Assembly: GCF_014198605.1 (NCBI RefSeq)
Contig: NZ_JACIHU010000001.1
Reading direction: 5' to 3' (one strand)
Source: Rhizobium etli_C
GTDB taxonomy: Bacteria > Pseudomonadota > Alphaproteobacteria > Rhizobiales > Rhizobiaceae
DNA length: 64,000 nucleotides
Position 1 is the first letter of the stretch. Every line of letters starts with the position of its first letter. The position numbers and the translations under genes were made by a program. The notes below the pieces were generated by a model. That model had not been told where the DNA came from and did no database searches. It saw only the letters and a list, made by a program, of their open reading frames with translations. This document shows, one piece after another, positions 17,183-25,687 of this stretch.

Positions 17183-18550
17183 ATGAGCAGCAGCTACACA
17201 ATCGAAGATCTCAGGAAGGATGTAGCCGAAGGGCGCATCGATACGGTTCTGGCCTGCCAGGTGGACATGCAGGGCCGGCTGATGGGCAAGCGGTTCCAGG
17301 CGGAATATTTCGTCGAGAGCGCCTGGAAGGAAACGCACAGCTGCAACTACCTGATCGCCACCGACATGGAGATGGAGACCGTCTCCGGCTACAAGGCGAC
17401 GAGCTGGGAAAAGGGCTACGGCGATTATACGATGAAGCCGGATCTGGCGACGCTGCGCCGCATCCCCTGGCTCGAGGGCACGGCGCTCGTGCTCTGCGAC
17501 GTGCTCGACCATCACACCCATGAGGAGGTCGTCCATTCGCCGCGGGCGATCTTGAAAAAGCAGGTGAAACGCCTCGAGGACATGGGCATGAAGGCCTACA
17601 TGGCCTCCGAGCTCGAATTCTTCCTATTCGACCAGAGCTACGAGGCGGCGCATGCGGCAGGCTACCGCAACCTGAAGCTCGCCAGCGCCTATAACGAGGA
17701 CTATCACATCTTCCAGACGACCAAGGAGGAAGAGGTGATGCGGGCGATCCGCACCGGCCTGCAGGGTGCAGGCATTCCGGTCGAAAACTCCAAGGGCGAG
17801 GCTTCCGCCGGCCAGGAGGAGATCAATGTGCGCTATGCCGATGCGCTCGCCATGGCCGACCGGCATGCGATCATCAAGAATGGTTGCAAGGAGATCGCCT
17901 GGTCGAAAGGCAAGGCCATCACCTTCCTTGCCAAGTGGAATTACAACGCCGCCGGCAGTTCCTCGCATATCCACCAGTCGCTCTGGAGCCTGGAGGAAAA
18001 ACCGCTGTTCTTCGACCATACCGGCAAATACGGCATGTCGCCGCTGATGCATAATTATGTTGCCGGGCTTCTCGCCCATGCCAGCGAGATCACCTATTTC
18101 CTGGCGCCCTACATCAATTCCTACAAGCGCTTCATGGCCGGCACCTTTGCGCCGACCAAGGCGATCTGGAGCAAGGACAACCGCACTGCCGGCTATCGCC
18201 TCTGCGGCGAGGAAACCAAGGGAATCCGTATCGAATGCCGCGTCGGCGGCTCCGATCTCAATCCCTACCTCGCCTTTGCCGCGCTGCTTGCCGCCGGCAT
18301 CGACGGGATCGAGAACAAGATGGAGCTCGAGGCTCCCTTCGTCGGCGACGCCTATGGCGGCAAGGATATCCGCGAAATTCCGCGCACGCTACGTGCGGCC
18401 ACGACCGCAATGACGGAATCGGCAATGCTGCGCAAAGCCTTCGGCGACGAGGTGATCGACCATTACACCCGTGCCGCCGAATGGGAGCAGGAAGAATACG
18501 ACCGCCGCATCACCGATTGGGAAGTGGCGCGCGGGTTCGAAAGAGCTTAG
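17183..18550 (+). CDS. Glutamine synthetase-like ligase (gamma-glutamylamine synthetase type)
   Basis: A 455-residue cytosolic ATP-dependent ligase of the glutamine synthetase superfamily. The beta-grasp N-domain (RIDTVLACQVDMQGRLMGKRF) is followed by the catalytic domain, with MASELEFFLFD, the substrate loop ASAGQEEINVRYADAL, SHIHQSLW, and MAGTFAPTKAIWSKDNRTAGYR. Metal and glutamate-binding positions appear intact. Length and sequence resemble the GlnA-like/PuuA group, which couples glutamate to amines, rather than housekeeping GlnA. Its neighbours (permease, two dehydrogenases, amidohydrolase) support a gamma-glutamylation role. The ATG at 17183 is preceded by AGGCGGATCA. Ordinary ammonium assimilation cannot be excluded. 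Confidence 0.85.
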   Translation: MSSSYTIEDLRKDVAEGRIDTVLACQVDMQGRLMGKRFQAEYFVESAWKETHSCNYLIATDMEMETVSGYKATSWEKGYGDYTMKPDLATLRRIPWLEGTALVLCDVLDHHTHEEVVHSPRAILKKQVKRLEDMGMKAYMASELEFFLFDQSYEAAHAAGYRNLKLASAYNEDYHIFQTTKEEEVMRAIRTGLQGAGIPVENSKGEASAGQEEINVRYADALAMADRHAIIKNGCKEIAWSKGKAITFLAKWNYNAAGSSSHIHQSLWSLEEKPLFFDHTGKYGMSPLMHNYVAGLLAHASEITYFLAPYINSYKRFMAGTFAPTKAIWSKDNRTAGYRLCGEETKGIRIECRVGGSDLNPYLAFAALLAAGIDGIENKMELEAPFVGDAYGGKDIREIPRTLRAATTAMTESAMLRKAFGDEVIDHYTRAAEWEQEEYDRRITDWEVARGFERA

Positions 18551-18569
18551 TACGGGATTGCGGGTTGCT

Positions 18570-18712
18570 TGCCCCTCACCCTAACCCTCTCTCCGTAAAA
18601 CGGGGAGAGGGGACGTGCCATACGAGAGGTAGATGGGATTGAGAGGTCACGGCATGTCCCCTTCGCCCCGCGAGCGGGGAGAAGGTGCCGGCAGGCGGAT
18701 GAGGGGCTCGTG
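18570..18712. repeat. RIME-like intergenic palindromic element
   Basis: A mosaic of two palindromes fills most of the gap between the ligase and aldehyde dehydrogenase genes. The left hairpin pairs CCCTCTCTCCG with CGGGGAGAGGG. The right one pairs CCTTCGCCCCGC with GCGGGGAGAAGG, and the element ends GGATGAGGGGC, mirroring its beginning GCCCCTCACCC. It is related to the element at 4086-4224. It does not contain an open frame. Confidence 0.7.
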
Positions 18713-18754
18713 CCCCGACGGAATTTTTGATCAATACGAGGACGGAAATCGATC

Positions 18755-20140
18755 ATGGCAATGATCCAATGCATTTCACCGGTCGACGGATCGGTTTACG
18801 CGGAGCGTCCGGCGCTTTCGCTCGAGGCCGCCAAGGAAGCTGTTTTGCGCGCCCGCAAGGCGCAGAAGGCCTGGGCGAAACGGCCGCTCGAAGAGCGTGC
18901 GCAGCTGGTGCTGAAGGGTGCGGCGCGGCTGAACGAGATGTCCGACACCGTCGTGCCGGAGCTTGCCTGGCAGATGGGTCGGCCGATCAAGTATGGCGGT
19001 GAATATAAGGGCTTCAACGAGCGCTCCAACTATGTCGCCTCGATCGCAGCCGATGCACTGGCGCCCCTTGTCGTCGAGGAAAGTGAGCGGTTCGAGCGCC
19101 GCATCGAGCGCGAGGCGCATGGTGTCGTCTTCGTCGTTGCACCCTGGAACTATCCCTATATGACGGCGATCAACACGATCGCGCCGGCGCTGATGGCCGG
19201 CAATACGGTGGTGCTGAAACATGCCTCGCAGACGCTGCTGGTCGGCGAGCGGCTGGTGCAGGCCTTTACCGAGGCCGGCGTGCCCGAGGACGTGTTCCAG
19301 AACGTCTTCCTCGACCACGAAACGACCTCGGCGCTGATTGCCGCCGGCAGTTTCAATTTCGTCAACTTCACCGGATCGGTCGAAGGCGGGCGGTCGATGG
19401 AGCGGGCGGCCGCCGGCACCTTCACCGGGCTTGGCCTTGAACTCGGTGGCAAGGATCCGGGTTACGTCATGGAGGACGCCGATCTCGATGCGGCCGTCGA
19501 TACGCTGATGGACGGCGCCACCTACAATTCCGGCCAGTGCTGCTGCGGCATCGAACGCATCTATGTGCACGAATCCCTCTACGATGCCTTCGTCGAAAAA
19601 TCGGTCGCCTGGGTGTCGAACTACAAGCTCGGCAACCCGCTCGATCCCGAGACTTCGCTGGGGCCGATGGCGAACAAGCGTTTTGCCAAGGTGGTGCGCG
19701 AGCAGATCGCCGATGCGGTTTCCAAGGGTGCAAAGGCGCTGGTCGACCCGAAGCTTTTCCCACAGGATGACGGCGGCGCCTATCTCGCACCGCAGGTCCT
19801 CGTCGATGTGGATCACTCCATGGCCTTCATGCGCGAGGAGACCTTCGGCCCGGCGGTCGGCATCATGAAGGTGAAGAGCGACGAGGAGGCACTCGCCTTG
19901 ATGAACGACAGCCAATACGGGCTGACGGCTTCGCTCTGGACCAAAGATGCCGAGCGGGCAGGGCGTCTCGGCCGCGAGATCGAAACCGGCACCGTTTTCA
20001 TGAACCGCGCGGACTACCTTGATCCAGCGCTCTGCTGGACCGGCGTCAAGGAAACCGGCCGCGGCGGCTCGCTGTCGATCATCGGCTTCCAGAATCTGAC
20101 CCGTCCGAAATCCTATCATCTCAAGAAGGTCACAGCATGA
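18755..20140 (+). CDS. NAD(P)-dependent aldehyde dehydrogenase
   Basis: A 461-residue cytosolic aldehyde dehydrogenase. Seen directly: VAPWNYPYMT, the NAD-binding FTGSVEGGRSM, catalytic Glu229 in GLELGGKDPGYV, and the catalytic cysteine in NSGQCCCGIERI (Cys263 by alignment with GQxC; three cysteines lie in a row). It oxidises an aldehyde to the acid. Its stop overlaps the start of the alcohol dehydrogenase gene by 4 bp, so the two probably act in sequence, alcohol to aldehyde to acid. The preceding ligase suggests a gamma-glutamylated substrate, which is inferred. Confidence 0.9.
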   Translation: MAMIQCISPVDGSVYAERPALSLEAAKEAVLRARKAQKAWAKRPLEERAQLVLKGAARLNEMSDTVVPELAWQMGRPIKYGGEYKGFNERSNYVASIAADALAPLVVEESERFERRIEREAHGVVFVVAPWNYPYMTAINTIAPALMAGNTVVLKHASQTLLVGERLVQAFTEAGVPEDVFQNVFLDHETTSALIAAGSFNFVNFTGSVEGGRSMERAAAGTFTGLGLELGGKDPGYVMEDADLDAAVDTLMDGATYNSGQCCCGIERIYVHESLYDAFVEKSVAWVSNYKLGNPLDPETSLGPMANKRFAKVVREQIADAVSKGAKALVDPKLFPQDDGGAYLAPQVLVDVDHSMAFMREETFGPAVGIMKVKSDEEALALMNDSQYGLTASLWTKDAERAGRLGREIETGTVFMNRADYLDPALCWTGVKETGRGGSLSIIGFQNLTRPKSYHLKKVTA

Positions 20141-21288
20141 GCAGCAACATCACCGCAAACTGGAGCTATCCCACGTCCGTTAAGCTCGGCCGGGGCCGCA
20201 TCAGCGAACTGGCCGACGCCTGCAAGAGCCTCGGCATGAAGAAGCCGCTGCTCATCACCGACCGCGGCCTTGCCTCGATGGCGATCACCAAGAACGCGCT
20301 CGATATCCTCGAAGATGCGGGCCTCGGCCGGGCGATCTTTGCCGAGGTCGACCCGAACCCGAACGAGAAAAACCTCGAAGCCGGCATCAAGGCCTTCAAG
20401 GATGGCGGCCATGACGGCGTCGTCGCCTTCGGCGGCGGCTCGGGCCTCGATCTCGGCAAATGCGTCGCCTTCATGGTTGGTCAGACACGGCCAGTCTGGG
20501 ATTTCGAGGATATCGGCGACTGGTGGACGCGCGCGAGCGTCGAGGGCATCGCGCCGATCGTCGCCGTCCCGACGACGGCGGGCACCGGCTCGGAAGTCGG
20601 CCGTGCCAGCGTCATCACCAATTCCGTCACGCATGTGAAGAAGATCATCTTCCATCCGAAGTTCCTGCCCGGCGTCGTCATCTCCGATCCGGAGTTGACG
20701 GTCGGCATGCCGAAGATCATCACGGCCGGCACCGGCATGGATGCCTTTGCCCATTGCCTGGAGGCCTATTCCTCACCTTTCTATCACCCGATGTCGGCCG
20801 GCATCGCGCTCGAAGGCATGCGTCTCGTCAAGGAATTCCTGCCGCGCGCTTACAGGGAAGGCACCGATCTCGAAGCCCGCGCCAACATGATGGCCGCCGC
20901 CGCCATGGGCGCGGTCGCCTTCCAGAAGGGGCTCGGCGCCATCCATGCGCTGTCGCACCCGATCGGCGCCGTCTACAACACCCATCACGGCATGACCAAT
21001 GCCGTTGTCATGCCGGCGGTGCTGCGCTTCAACCGCAAGGTGATCGAGGAGAAGATCGACCGGGCGGCCGCCTATCTCGGCATTTCGGGCGGCTTCGACG
21101 GCTTCTACGATTATGTGCTGAAGCTACGTTCCGACCTCGGCGTGCCGGAAACGCTGACGGCGATGGGAATCGCCCCCGACCGCATCGACGAATTGTCGGC
21201 CATGGCGATCGAGGACCCGAGTGCCGGTGGCAACCCGGTTGCCATGACGCTCGAAAATACCAAGGCGCTGTTTAGGGACTGCTTCTGA
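20137..21288 (+). CDS. Iron-type (group III) alcohol dehydrogenase
   Basis: A 383-residue cytosolic enzyme of the iron-containing alcohol dehydrogenase family. The NAD-binding motif is FGGGSGLDLGK (residues about 97-107) with VPTTAGTGSEVG after it. Metal ligands are recognisable as Asp in ISDPELT and His in DAFAHCLEAY, AIHALSHPIGA and NTHHGMTN. It would oxidise a primary alcohol to the aldehyde used by the dehydrogenase gene upstream, with which it overlaps (ATGA). Its presence, in place of an amine oxidase, is the main hint that the pathway substrate carries a hydroxyl group. Confidence 0.9.
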   Translation: MSSNITANWSYPTSVKLGRGRISELADACKSLGMKKPLLITDRGLASMAITKNALDILEDAGLGRAIFAEVDPNPNEKNLEAGIKAFKDGGHDGVVAFGGGSGLDLGKCVAFMVGQTRPVWDFEDIGDWWTRASVEGIAPIVAVPTTAGTGSEVGRASVITNSVTHVKKIIFHPKFLPGVVISDPELTVGMPKIITAGTGMDAFAHCLEAYSSPFYHPMSAGIALEGMRLVKEFLPRAYREGTDLEARANMMAAAAMGAVAFQKGLGAIHALSHPIGAVYNTHHGMTNAVVMPAVLRFNRKVIEEKIDRAAAYLGISGGFDGFYDYVLKLRSDLGVPETLTAMGIAPDRIDELSAMAIEDPSAGGNPVAMTLENTKALFRDCF

Positions 21289-21313
21289 GATCAGAGTAGC
21301 TATCCCGCAGATT

Positions 21314-21341
21314 AGCCCGGAGAGCCTTGGCCTTCCGGGCT
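21314..21341 (+). terminator. Rho-independent terminator after the alcohol dehydrogenase gene
   Basis: AGCCCGGA and TCCGGGCT form an 8-bp stem around a 12-nt loop, followed by TTTCATTTTT. It lies 25 bp after the stop and ends the catabolic unit. Confidence 0.75.
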
Positions 21342-21517
21342 TTTCATTTTTAGGAAGATCCTGAATTTTAGGGATGTGAAAAATACCGGCTGCAATTTCG
21401 CCGCGCGTGTTTGGAATTTGTTAACCATGATTAGAAAGGATGGATTAACCGCACGATGCTCCGATGGTGCGTAAAAGAGCAATTCCGGCTCGCACCATTT
21501 CCTTCCGAGGACCGAAC

Positions 21518-22216
21518 ATGCCTGTCATCACATTCGCAAACACCAAGGGCGGCGCCGGCAAGACGACCGCTGTTCTGCTGCTCGCGACCGAGCTTGCCCG
21601 CAAGGGTTTCCGCGTCACCATTCTCGACGCCGACCCGCAGCACTGGATCTCGCGCTGGCACGAAATCTCAGGTCTTGTGCCGAATGTTTCGGTGATCGAT
21701 TTCGTGACCACTGCCTCGCTGCCGCAGCATATCAGCGAGAACAAGCACAATACCGACTATTTCATCGTCGACCTGCCGGGCGCGCGTAATCCGCTGCTCG
21801 CCACCGCCGTCGGCCTTTCCGACCACGTGCTGATCCCGATCCAGGGCTGTGCGATGGATGCGCGCGGCGGCGCGCAGGTGCTGGAGCTGCTGCAATATCT
21901 GGACGAGAAGGCAGGCATCAAGATCGGCCATTCGGTGGTGCTGACCCGTGTCAATTCGATGGTGACGACCCGGGCGCTGCAGCTCGTCAAGTCGCTGCTC
22001 AGCGAGCGGCATGTGCCGGTGCTGGATACTGCGATCATCGAACGCTCCGCCTTCCGCGACATCTTCGACTGTGGCGGCACGCTGCAGACCATGGACGCCA
22101 CGCGCGTCAGCAATCTCGACAAGGCGCGCGAGAACGCCACCTGTTTCGCCGAGGAAATGATGCGCAAGCTGCCGGTCCGGCTGCCGGCCTCGGCCCGCAT
22201 GGCGACGGCCGCCTGA
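21518..22216 (+). CDS. ParA/MinD-family ATPase, orphan
   Basis: A 232-residue cytosolic P-loop ATPase. It opens MPVITFANTKGGAGKTTAVLLLATELA with the deviant Walker A KGGAGKTT of ParA/MinD proteins. Walker A' is ILDADPQHW and Walker B is YFIVDLPGARNPLL. ParA-like proteins position DNA or protein complexes; VirC1 and chromosome-partition relatives are similar in size. There is no parB-like partner or helix-turn-helix on either side, and the gene stands alone between its own gap and a terminator. The ATG at 21518 follows GAGGACC. Its cargo is unknown. Confidence 0.85.
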   Translation: MPVITFANTKGGAGKTTAVLLLATELARKGFRVTILDADPQHWISRWHEISGLVPNVSVIDFVTTASLPQHISENKHNTDYFIVDLPGARNPLLATAVGLSDHVLIPIQGCAMDARGGAQVLELLQYLDEKAGIKIGHSVVLTRVNSMVTTRALQLVKSLLSERHVPVLDTAIIERSAFRDIFDCGGTLQTMDATRVSNLDKARENATCFAEEMMRKLPVRLPASARMATAA

Positions 22217-22238
22217 CTATCCCTTGCGATGAAACGAA

Positions 22239-22268
22239 AAAGGCCGCCGGAGCGATCCAGCGGCCTTT
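22239..22268. terminator. Bidirectional terminator between ParA and L,D-transpeptidase genes
   Basis: AAAGGCCGC and GCGGCCTTT pair as a 9-bp stem around a 12-nt loop with A and T flanks, between two convergent genes. Confidence 0.8.
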
Positions 22269-22287
22269 CACATTGCAGCAATAGAGA

Positions 22288-23688
22288 TCAATCGACGAAT
22301 TCCACCGTCACGCCTGGCTTGACCATCTTGGCGAGTTCGGTCGCGTCCCAATTGGTCAGGCGGATGCAGCCGTGGCTCTGGGTGCGGCCGATCTTGGAGG
22401 GCTCCGGCGTGCCGTGGATGCCGTAGGTGGGCTTGGAGAGCGCCATCCAGACAGTGCCGACCGGGCCGTTCGGGCCGGGCGGAATGTTGAGGATCTTATC
22501 GTTGGCACCCTGCTGGAAATTGATCTTCGGATTATAGGTATAGCCGGGATTGAAGGCGACGCGCTCAACAGTCACGGTGCCCGACGGGGAGGGCGTGTCG
22601 GTGGAGCCGATCGAGGCAGGATAGGCGGCGATGAGATTGCCGGCGCCATCATAGGCGAAGACCTGCTTGCGGCCTTTGTCGGCGACGATGCGGGCGACCT
22701 CGCCGCTCTTCGGCTCGCCCGGATTGACGACCTTGATGACGGTGCCGGGGACGCTGAAATCGGCGCCGGGGTTCATCTCCTTGAGGAAGGCCTCGTCCAT
22801 GTGGAAGCGCTCGGCCAGCATTTCGGTGGTCGAGGTAAAGGCAAGCGACGGCAGCAGCGCCTTATGCGAATAGTCTTCCGGGATCGCTGCGACGAAGGGG
22901 CCGGCGGCATCGGCCGGCGTGATCGTGTAGCTGACGACCGGCAGACCACCATTCATGCGCAGTTCTTCAAGGATGGCGTCGGTATTGTTCGGGTCGAGCT
23001 TCGAGCCGGTCATCTGATCATAGGCATAGATCGACTTGGTGACGTTCGAGCCCATATGGCCGTCGATGACGCCCGGCGAGATGCCGGCGCGATCAAGGAA
23101 GACCTGCAGCGCGACGATTTCAGGCTTCGACTTGTTCTTCAGCGTGATGACGGGTTCGTCGGGTGCGGTCGTGGGCGCGTCGGCAGGCGGAATCTGCTGG
23201 TCAGGCTCGATCGAGGCGTAATCGTCGCCCGACTGCGGATTGCCGATGCTGTTGTCGTCAGGAAAGGGCTCCTCGCCGAGCGGCAGGCGTTCGATCGCAG
23301 CGTCGCGCGGAATGCCGCCGGTGACGGCGCCGCGTTCGGAATAACGCGTATCGCCGTAGGAATTGTCGTCGGCATAATAGGGATCGTTGCCGTTCTGGTC
23401 GGCGTAGACGTCGCTCGGGCCGGGCCGCGGTGGGTAGTAGCCGCGGGCGCGCATCTCGGTGGCGACGACATTGCCGTAGTCGTCGATCAGCACGCGATTG
23501 CCGCTGCGGTCGCGGGCGTAGATATAGCCGCGCGGGACATAGTCGAGGATTTCGCCGGTCGGCGTGACCAGGACGACATCGCTCTGCCGGCGGTCACGAA
23601 ACTGCTGCGCGCCTGCCTGCGGTGCCGCAGCCGCAAAGGCTGCCAGCACGGCCGCAAGCGAAAATGCCGACTTCAAAAAGCGATTCAC
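22288..23688 (-). CDS. L,D-transpeptidase with peptidoglycan-binding domain
   Basis: A 466-residue exported cell wall enzyme. The signal peptide (MNRFLKSAFSLAAVLAAFAA) ends at AGAQQ. A tyrosine- and aspartate-rich linker (about 85-185) follows, then a peptidoglycan-binding-like region (KPEIVALQVFLDRAGISPGVIDGHMGSNV), and the YkuD catalytic domain from about residue 330. The active site is HGTPEPSKIG...SHGCIRLTNWDA with Cys441. It forms 3-3 cross-links or attaches proteins to peptidoglycan in the periplasm, a major cross-linking mode in Rhizobiales. It is a single gene with no operon partners. Confidence 0.92.
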   Translation of the reverse strand: MNRFLKSAFSLAAVLAAFAAAAPQAGAQQFRDRRQSDVVLVTPTGEILDYVPRGYIYARDRSGNRVLIDDYGNVVATEMRARGYYPPRPGPSDVYADQNGNDPYYADDNSYGDTRYSERGAVTGGIPRDAAIERLPLGEEPFPDDNSIGNPQSGDDYASIEPDQQIPPADAPTTAPDEPVITLKNKSKPEIVALQVFLDRAGISPGVIDGHMGSNVTKSIYAYDQMTGSKLDPNNTDAILEELRMNGGLPVVSYTITPADAAGPFVAAIPEDYSHKALLPSLAFTSTTEMLAERFHMDEAFLKEMNPGADFSVPGTVIKVVNPGEPKSGEVARIVADKGRKQVFAYDGAGNLIAAYPASIGSTDTPSPSGTVTVERVAFNPGYTYNPKINFQQGANDKILNIPPGPNGPVGTVWMALSKPTYGIHGTPEPSKIGRTQSHGCIRLTNWDATELAKMVKPGVTVEFVD

Positions 23689-23944
23689 GTCTCACACCTC
23701 GAACAGTGACTGGGCCGACACACACCCGCGAATTTTGACGCTAGTGTGGAATTTATGAAACCGTGCTGAACAAAATATGAAAATCACTAAGATTTCCTTT
23801 TACTCATAAACGTTTGCGTCTCTGCGTCAGTTCCGCAAAATCCATGGTTGCGGCAAAAACACAAGATGGAAACGGCGCGGATTGACGAATGGCAGTGCGA
23901 AACCTAACCCTACGGCGGCCGCCAAATCCCTGAGGAGACCCGAG

Positions 23945-24784
23945 ATGATCGAATTTGCCGCCGCAAGTGGGCCGCGTCTGATGCTCGATGAAACATCGGT
24001 GCTGGATATCGGCGGATGCATCGTCGAAGGCGTCGACATCGCCCCGAAGCGGGCCATTCCCGACGACGGCGATCCGCGAATCGATCACTCGCTCGAAGGC
24101 TTCCTCTTCACCTGCGGGCCGGATCATATCCGCCATCGCCAGCCGATTGCCGGCCGGGCCGACGGCAACGTCTATCCGCTGCACGGATCGGCCTCCGGCC
24201 ATGCGGCGAAGGTGCTGTGGACGAAATACGAAAACGGCAATGCCGAATGCCGCGCCGATATCGACATTGCCACCGTCGAGGGACTGCCGCAGCGCATCGA
24301 GCGGCTCTGGCGGATCGACGGGGCGACCGGCGAGGTTCGGCTCGAGGACAGGGTTTTCAATACCAGCGACCGGACGGTGCCGACCTTCCTGATGTATCAC
24401 ATCAACACCGGCGGCAAATGGCTCGACGCGGGCACGCGGCTCGAGGGGCGGATGCTGGAAAATGGCGGTTTCCCCTGGGCATTCGGCGAGGAGCCGGGCG
24501 GTATCTTCTGCGTGCCGGCGCCGGCAACGGAGGCGGGCCTGGCGGAGGTCCGCCTCGGGCCAATCGCGGCGATCGGCGGCAGGACACTGACTGTGCGCTT
24601 CCGTGCCGATACGCTGCCCTATCTGCAGGTCTGGCGGAACCAGAATGCGCCGGCCCATATTATCGGAATAGAGCCGGTCTCGCATCGCTGGGTGTTGCGT
24701 GACGAGCTCGAGGCGGCCGGCGAATTCAATATGCTGGCGCCCGGCGAAGGCCGCAGCTACGTGCTGAGCTTTGCCTTCCTGTGA
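23945..24784 (+). CDS. Galactose mutarotase-like fold protein (DUF4432 type)
   Basis: A 279-residue cytosolic protein of the aldose-1-epimerase/mutarotase superfamily, closest in pattern to the DUF4432 group. Seen: HSLEGFLFTCGPDHIR, YPLHGSASGHAAKVLW, LMYHINTGGKWLDAG and YLQVWRNQNAPAHIIGIEP, which carry the His, Asp and Glu positions expected of a sugar-binding site. The start at 23945 follows GAGGAGACCCGAG. It probably interconverts sugar anomers or epimers, but the substrate is unknown. The next gene is 71 bp downstream. Confidence 0.75.
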   Translation: MIEFAAASGPRLMLDETSVLDIGGCIVEGVDIAPKRAIPDDGDPRIDHSLEGFLFTCGPDHIRHRQPIAGRADGNVYPLHGSASGHAAKVLWTKYENGNAECRADIDIATVEGLPQRIERLWRIDGATGEVRLEDRVFNTSDRTVPTFLMYHINTGGKWLDAGTRLEGRMLENGGFPWAFGEEPGGIFCVPAPATEAGLAEVRLGPIAAIGGRTLTVRFRADTLPYLQVWRNQNAPAHIIGIEPVSHRWVLRDELEAAGEFNMLAPGEGRSYVLSFAFL

Positions 24785-24855
24785 GTGAAGTGTTGTTGAC
24801 GCTCGCCGGCCTCCGTCGTAGACCTTCAGCCCAGGATTTATGAGGAGACAGGACG

Positions 24856-25194
24856 ATGGATATTCGCCAGATCGACGATGAATATTCGGTTTCGGGCCAG
24901 ATCACGCTCGAGGACCTCGACGAGATCAAGGCGCTGGGGTTCAAATCGATCGTCTGCCACCGCCCCGACCATGAGAGTCCGGATCAGACCTCGTTCTCGG
25001 TCATCGAGGCGCGCGCGCGGGAACTCGGCCTCGAGATCACCCATGTGCCTGTTGGGCCGATGGGCGTGACCGAGGAGGCGGTGCAGGGCATGGTCGATGC
25101 GCTCGACGAATTCCCGCGGCCGATGCTCGGCTATTGCCGCTCCGGCGCCCGCTCGACGGCGATCTACCAGAAGACCCACCATATCCGTAGCTAG
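24856..25194 (+). CDS. TIGR01244-family phosphatase-like/sulfurtransferase-like protein
   Basis: A 112-residue cytosolic protein. It has the small dual-specificity-phosphatase-like fold of the TIGR01244/DUF442 family. The active-site loop is YCRSGARS with Cys94 and Arg99 (CX5R). A second cysteine, Cys34, lies in IVCHRPDHE. Relatives are fused to metallo-beta-lactamase-like persulfide dioxygenases, so a role in sulfide or persulfide handling is possible. It starts at an ATG with AGGAGACAGGACG upstream, and RidA follows. Confidence 0.82.
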   Translation: MDIRQIDDEYSVSGQITLEDLDEIKALGFKSIVCHRPDHESPDQTSFSVIEARARELGLEITHVPVGPMGVTEEAVQGMVDALDEFPRPMLGYCRSGARSTAIYQKTHHIRS

Positions 25195-25265
25195 GCCCGG
25201 TTCCGGCTGCCGATTTTCCGGCGCTGCACCGCAGCGCCGTCACTTTTCCATTCACTCAGGAGACT

Positions 25266-25613
25266 ATGATGAGCATTAAGCGTATCGACGTCGGCGCACG
25301 CATGAGCGGCGCCGTCATTCACGGCAACACGGTTTATCTCGCGGGCCAGGTCGGCGAGGGCGAAAGCGTCACCGATCAGTGCAAGTCCTCGCTTGCCGAA
25401 GTCGACCGCCTGCTGGCCGCGGCCGGCAGCAACAAGTCGAAGATCCTGCAGACGATCGTCTATCTCTCCGATATCGCTTATTTCGCCGAGATGAACGCCG
25501 CCTGGGAAGCCTGGATCGATCCGGCCAATCCGCCGGCCCGCGCCACCAGCGAAGCCAAGCTCGCTGCGCCGAAATACAAGGTCGAGTTCATCGTCACGGC
25601 CGCGATCGACTGA
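25266..25613 (+). CDS. RidA family enamine/imine deaminase
   Basis: A 115-residue cytosolic protein of the YjgF/YER057c/UK114 family. RidA proteins hydrolyse reactive enamines and imines released by PLP enzymes or amine oxidases. The key arginine is in NPPARATSEAKLAAP (Arg91 or Arg93 region), and the strand VEFIVTAAID ends the protein. Two adjacent ATG codons (25266 and 25269) are possible starts, both behind CAGGAGACT. It is shorter than archetypal RidA (128 residues) and belongs to a divergent subgroup. Confidence 0.88.
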   Translation: MMSIKRIDVGARMSGAVIHGNTVYLAGQVGEGESVTDQCKSSLAEVDRLLAAAGSNKSKILQTIVYLSDIAYFAEMNAAWEAWIDPANPPARATSEAKLAAPKYKVEFIVTAAID

Positions 25614-25636
25614 GGTTACTGCTGAATTGCATCAAG

Positions 25637-25687
25637 GCCGGTAGGTACGTGACCAATCCAAATGGGGGCGGTCACGGGCTTACCGGC
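25637..25687. terminator. Terminator after ridA, overlapping the end of the convergent ThDP gene
   Basis: GCCGGTA (25637) pairs with TACCGGC (25681) and GTGACC (25649) with GGTCAC (25670), giving a two-part stem followed by TTTTTG. Its right arm overlaps the last codons of the minus-strand gene that ends at 25680. Confidence 0.7.

Noticed and set aside
18776..20119. Long 447-codon open frame on the minus strand opposite the aldehyde dehydrogenase gene
   Set aside because: It mirrors the codon pattern of a clearly conserved dehydrogenase, has low-complexity basic and acidic composition and no recognisable domain or ribosome site.
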